Origin: Caldilinea sp. CFX5
GTDB lineage: Bacteria > Chloroflexota > Anaerolineae > Caldilineales > Caldilineaceae
DNA length: 64,000 nt
Direction: 5' to 3'
Assembly (NCBI GenBank): GCA_021405325.1
Contig: QWII01000014.1
Coordinates: 124,001 to 188,000, forward strand
Of the stretch, positions 63,510 through 64,000 are shown piece by piece. The position numbers were made by a program, and so were the translations under genes. How positions within the stretch are numbered: position 1 is the stretch's first letter; each line of letters begins with the position of its first letter. The notes beneath the pieces are model-generated. The model had not been told where the DNA came from. It saw only the letters and a list, made by a program, of their open reading frames with translations, and did not search any database.

Positions 63510-63905
63510 CTAGAAGCGAGTCAGGTCTGATGGGGTTGCCGCCGTTTGGTCGGCGGTCTCCGTCTCATCTTGCCCATTGCTGCCACCCAAGAAGAGTACC
63601 CGATGGGCGGTCACTTCGTTGGTCGAGCGGGCATTGCCTTCCTTGTCGATAAAAGCGCTGGCGGCTTCCAACTCGCCCTTGACTAACACACGGCGCCCTT
63701 TGCTCAGATGCTCGGCGCACACTTCGGCCAGCCGTCGCCAGATGGTGACGCGTACCCAGGTGGTCTTTTCATGTTTGTTCCCACCCTCGTCGAGCCAAAC
63801 CTTGTTGACGGCCAGATCAAAATGAGCGACGGCCACACCACTGGGGGTGTAGCGCATCTGCGGCTCGTTGCCTAAGTTTCCAATCAACAGAATCTCGTTG
63901 TACAT
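63510..63905 (-). CDS. ssb: single-stranded DNA-binding protein
   Basis: The 131-residue protein has the OB fold of bacterial SSB (MYNEILLIGNLGNEPQMRYT, TTWVRVTIWRRLAEVCAEHL, KGRRVLVKGELEA) and a short C-terminal tail. The tail ends PSDLTRF, with a final Phe but fewer acidic residues than the DDDIPF-type tip that recruits replication partners, which may mean a plasmid- or element-specific SSB. ATG 63905 has GAGGAGG. It is the first gene of the minus-strand replication module in this window. Confidence 0.9.
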   Translation of the reverse strand: MYNEILLIGNLGNEPQMRYTPSGVAVAHFDLAVNKVWLDEGGNKHEKTTWVRVTIWRRLAEVCAEHLSKGRRVLVKGELEAASAFIDKEGNARSTNEVTAHRVLFLGGSNGQDETETADQTAATPSDLTRF

Positions 63906-64000
63906 AAATTGCCTCCTCTGTTCCTTGTCATGCGGAAATACACTTCTGTGAAACGATAGAACGATATGCAGTTGTTAAGGTCCCATTGCCCGGGGGCCAA

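Overview
The window reads as a bacterial chromosome or large replicon of moderately high GC, most likely from the Chloroflexota (Anaerolineae/Caldilineae-like). This is an inference from gene content and style: duplicated HflK/HflC genes with a transporter fusion, a Tad-like apparatus beside a VirB4-type ATPase with a Ser/Thr/Gly-rich insert, DUF2306 and DUF2142-like membrane proteins, and no outer-membrane secretin. No rRNA, tRNA or CRISPR array was found.

Layout. 1-2.6 kb: end of an AraC-family regulator, a DUF2306 membrane protein, a SAM methyltransferase and a remnant of an acyltransferase. 2.7-8.9 kb: a membrane quality-control operon (CDF transporter fused to HflK, HflC, a second HflK, a membrane-anchored parvulin, a tiny membrane protein), then a GT-C/DUF2142-like protein. 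11.7-16.3 kb: a copper module of a CopB-type P1B ATPase and a convergent two-component system whose sensor carries a Met/His-rich loop. 16.7-30.3 kb: one long plus-strand operon led by a strong promoter and an attenuator-like hairpin. It encodes three secreted or membrane proteins, a 1469-residue VirB4/HerA-like ATPase interrupted by about 590 residues of Ser/Thr/Gly/Gln repeats, and Tad core parts (CpaB-, CpaE-, CpaF-, TadB- and TadC-like, prepilin peptidase). 30.5-32.3 kb: a serine recombinase, a DUF6933 gene and a DUF5615/DUF433 toxin-antitoxin pair.

32.4-55.2 kb is a defence island, all on the minus strand. An AT-richer type II CBASS (CD-NTase, Cap2 E1-E2, Cap3 JAMM protease, Cap4 nuclease-SAVED) lies next to a six-gene module: NERD-UvrD helicase, DUF6079/BrxC-PglY-like ATPase (split by an apparent one-base frameshift), DUF1156-type DNA methylase, a 1208-residue unknown protein ending in a C2H2 finger, a 1662-residue DUF1998 helicase, and a 243-residue winged-helix-like protein. 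The module shares parts with BREX and DISARM but has no PglZ, BrxL, DrmB or DrmC, so it is the best candidate here for an undescribed system.

55.2-57.6 kb holds an AT-rich spacer with strong palindromes and a decayed AlbA_2/Schlafen-type regulator. 57.6-64 kb is a minus-strand replication and maintenance module: SSB, small membrane protein, Cas4/RecB-like nuclease, SWIM-MoxR ATPase, metallopeptidase-VWA protein, small basic protein and CHC2-Toprim primase, with intrinsic terminators and large hairpins. With the recombinase and Tad/VirB4 genes, this suggests that part of the window is, or derives from, an integrated plasmid or conjugative-type element. That is inferred; no attachment sites or relaxase were seen.
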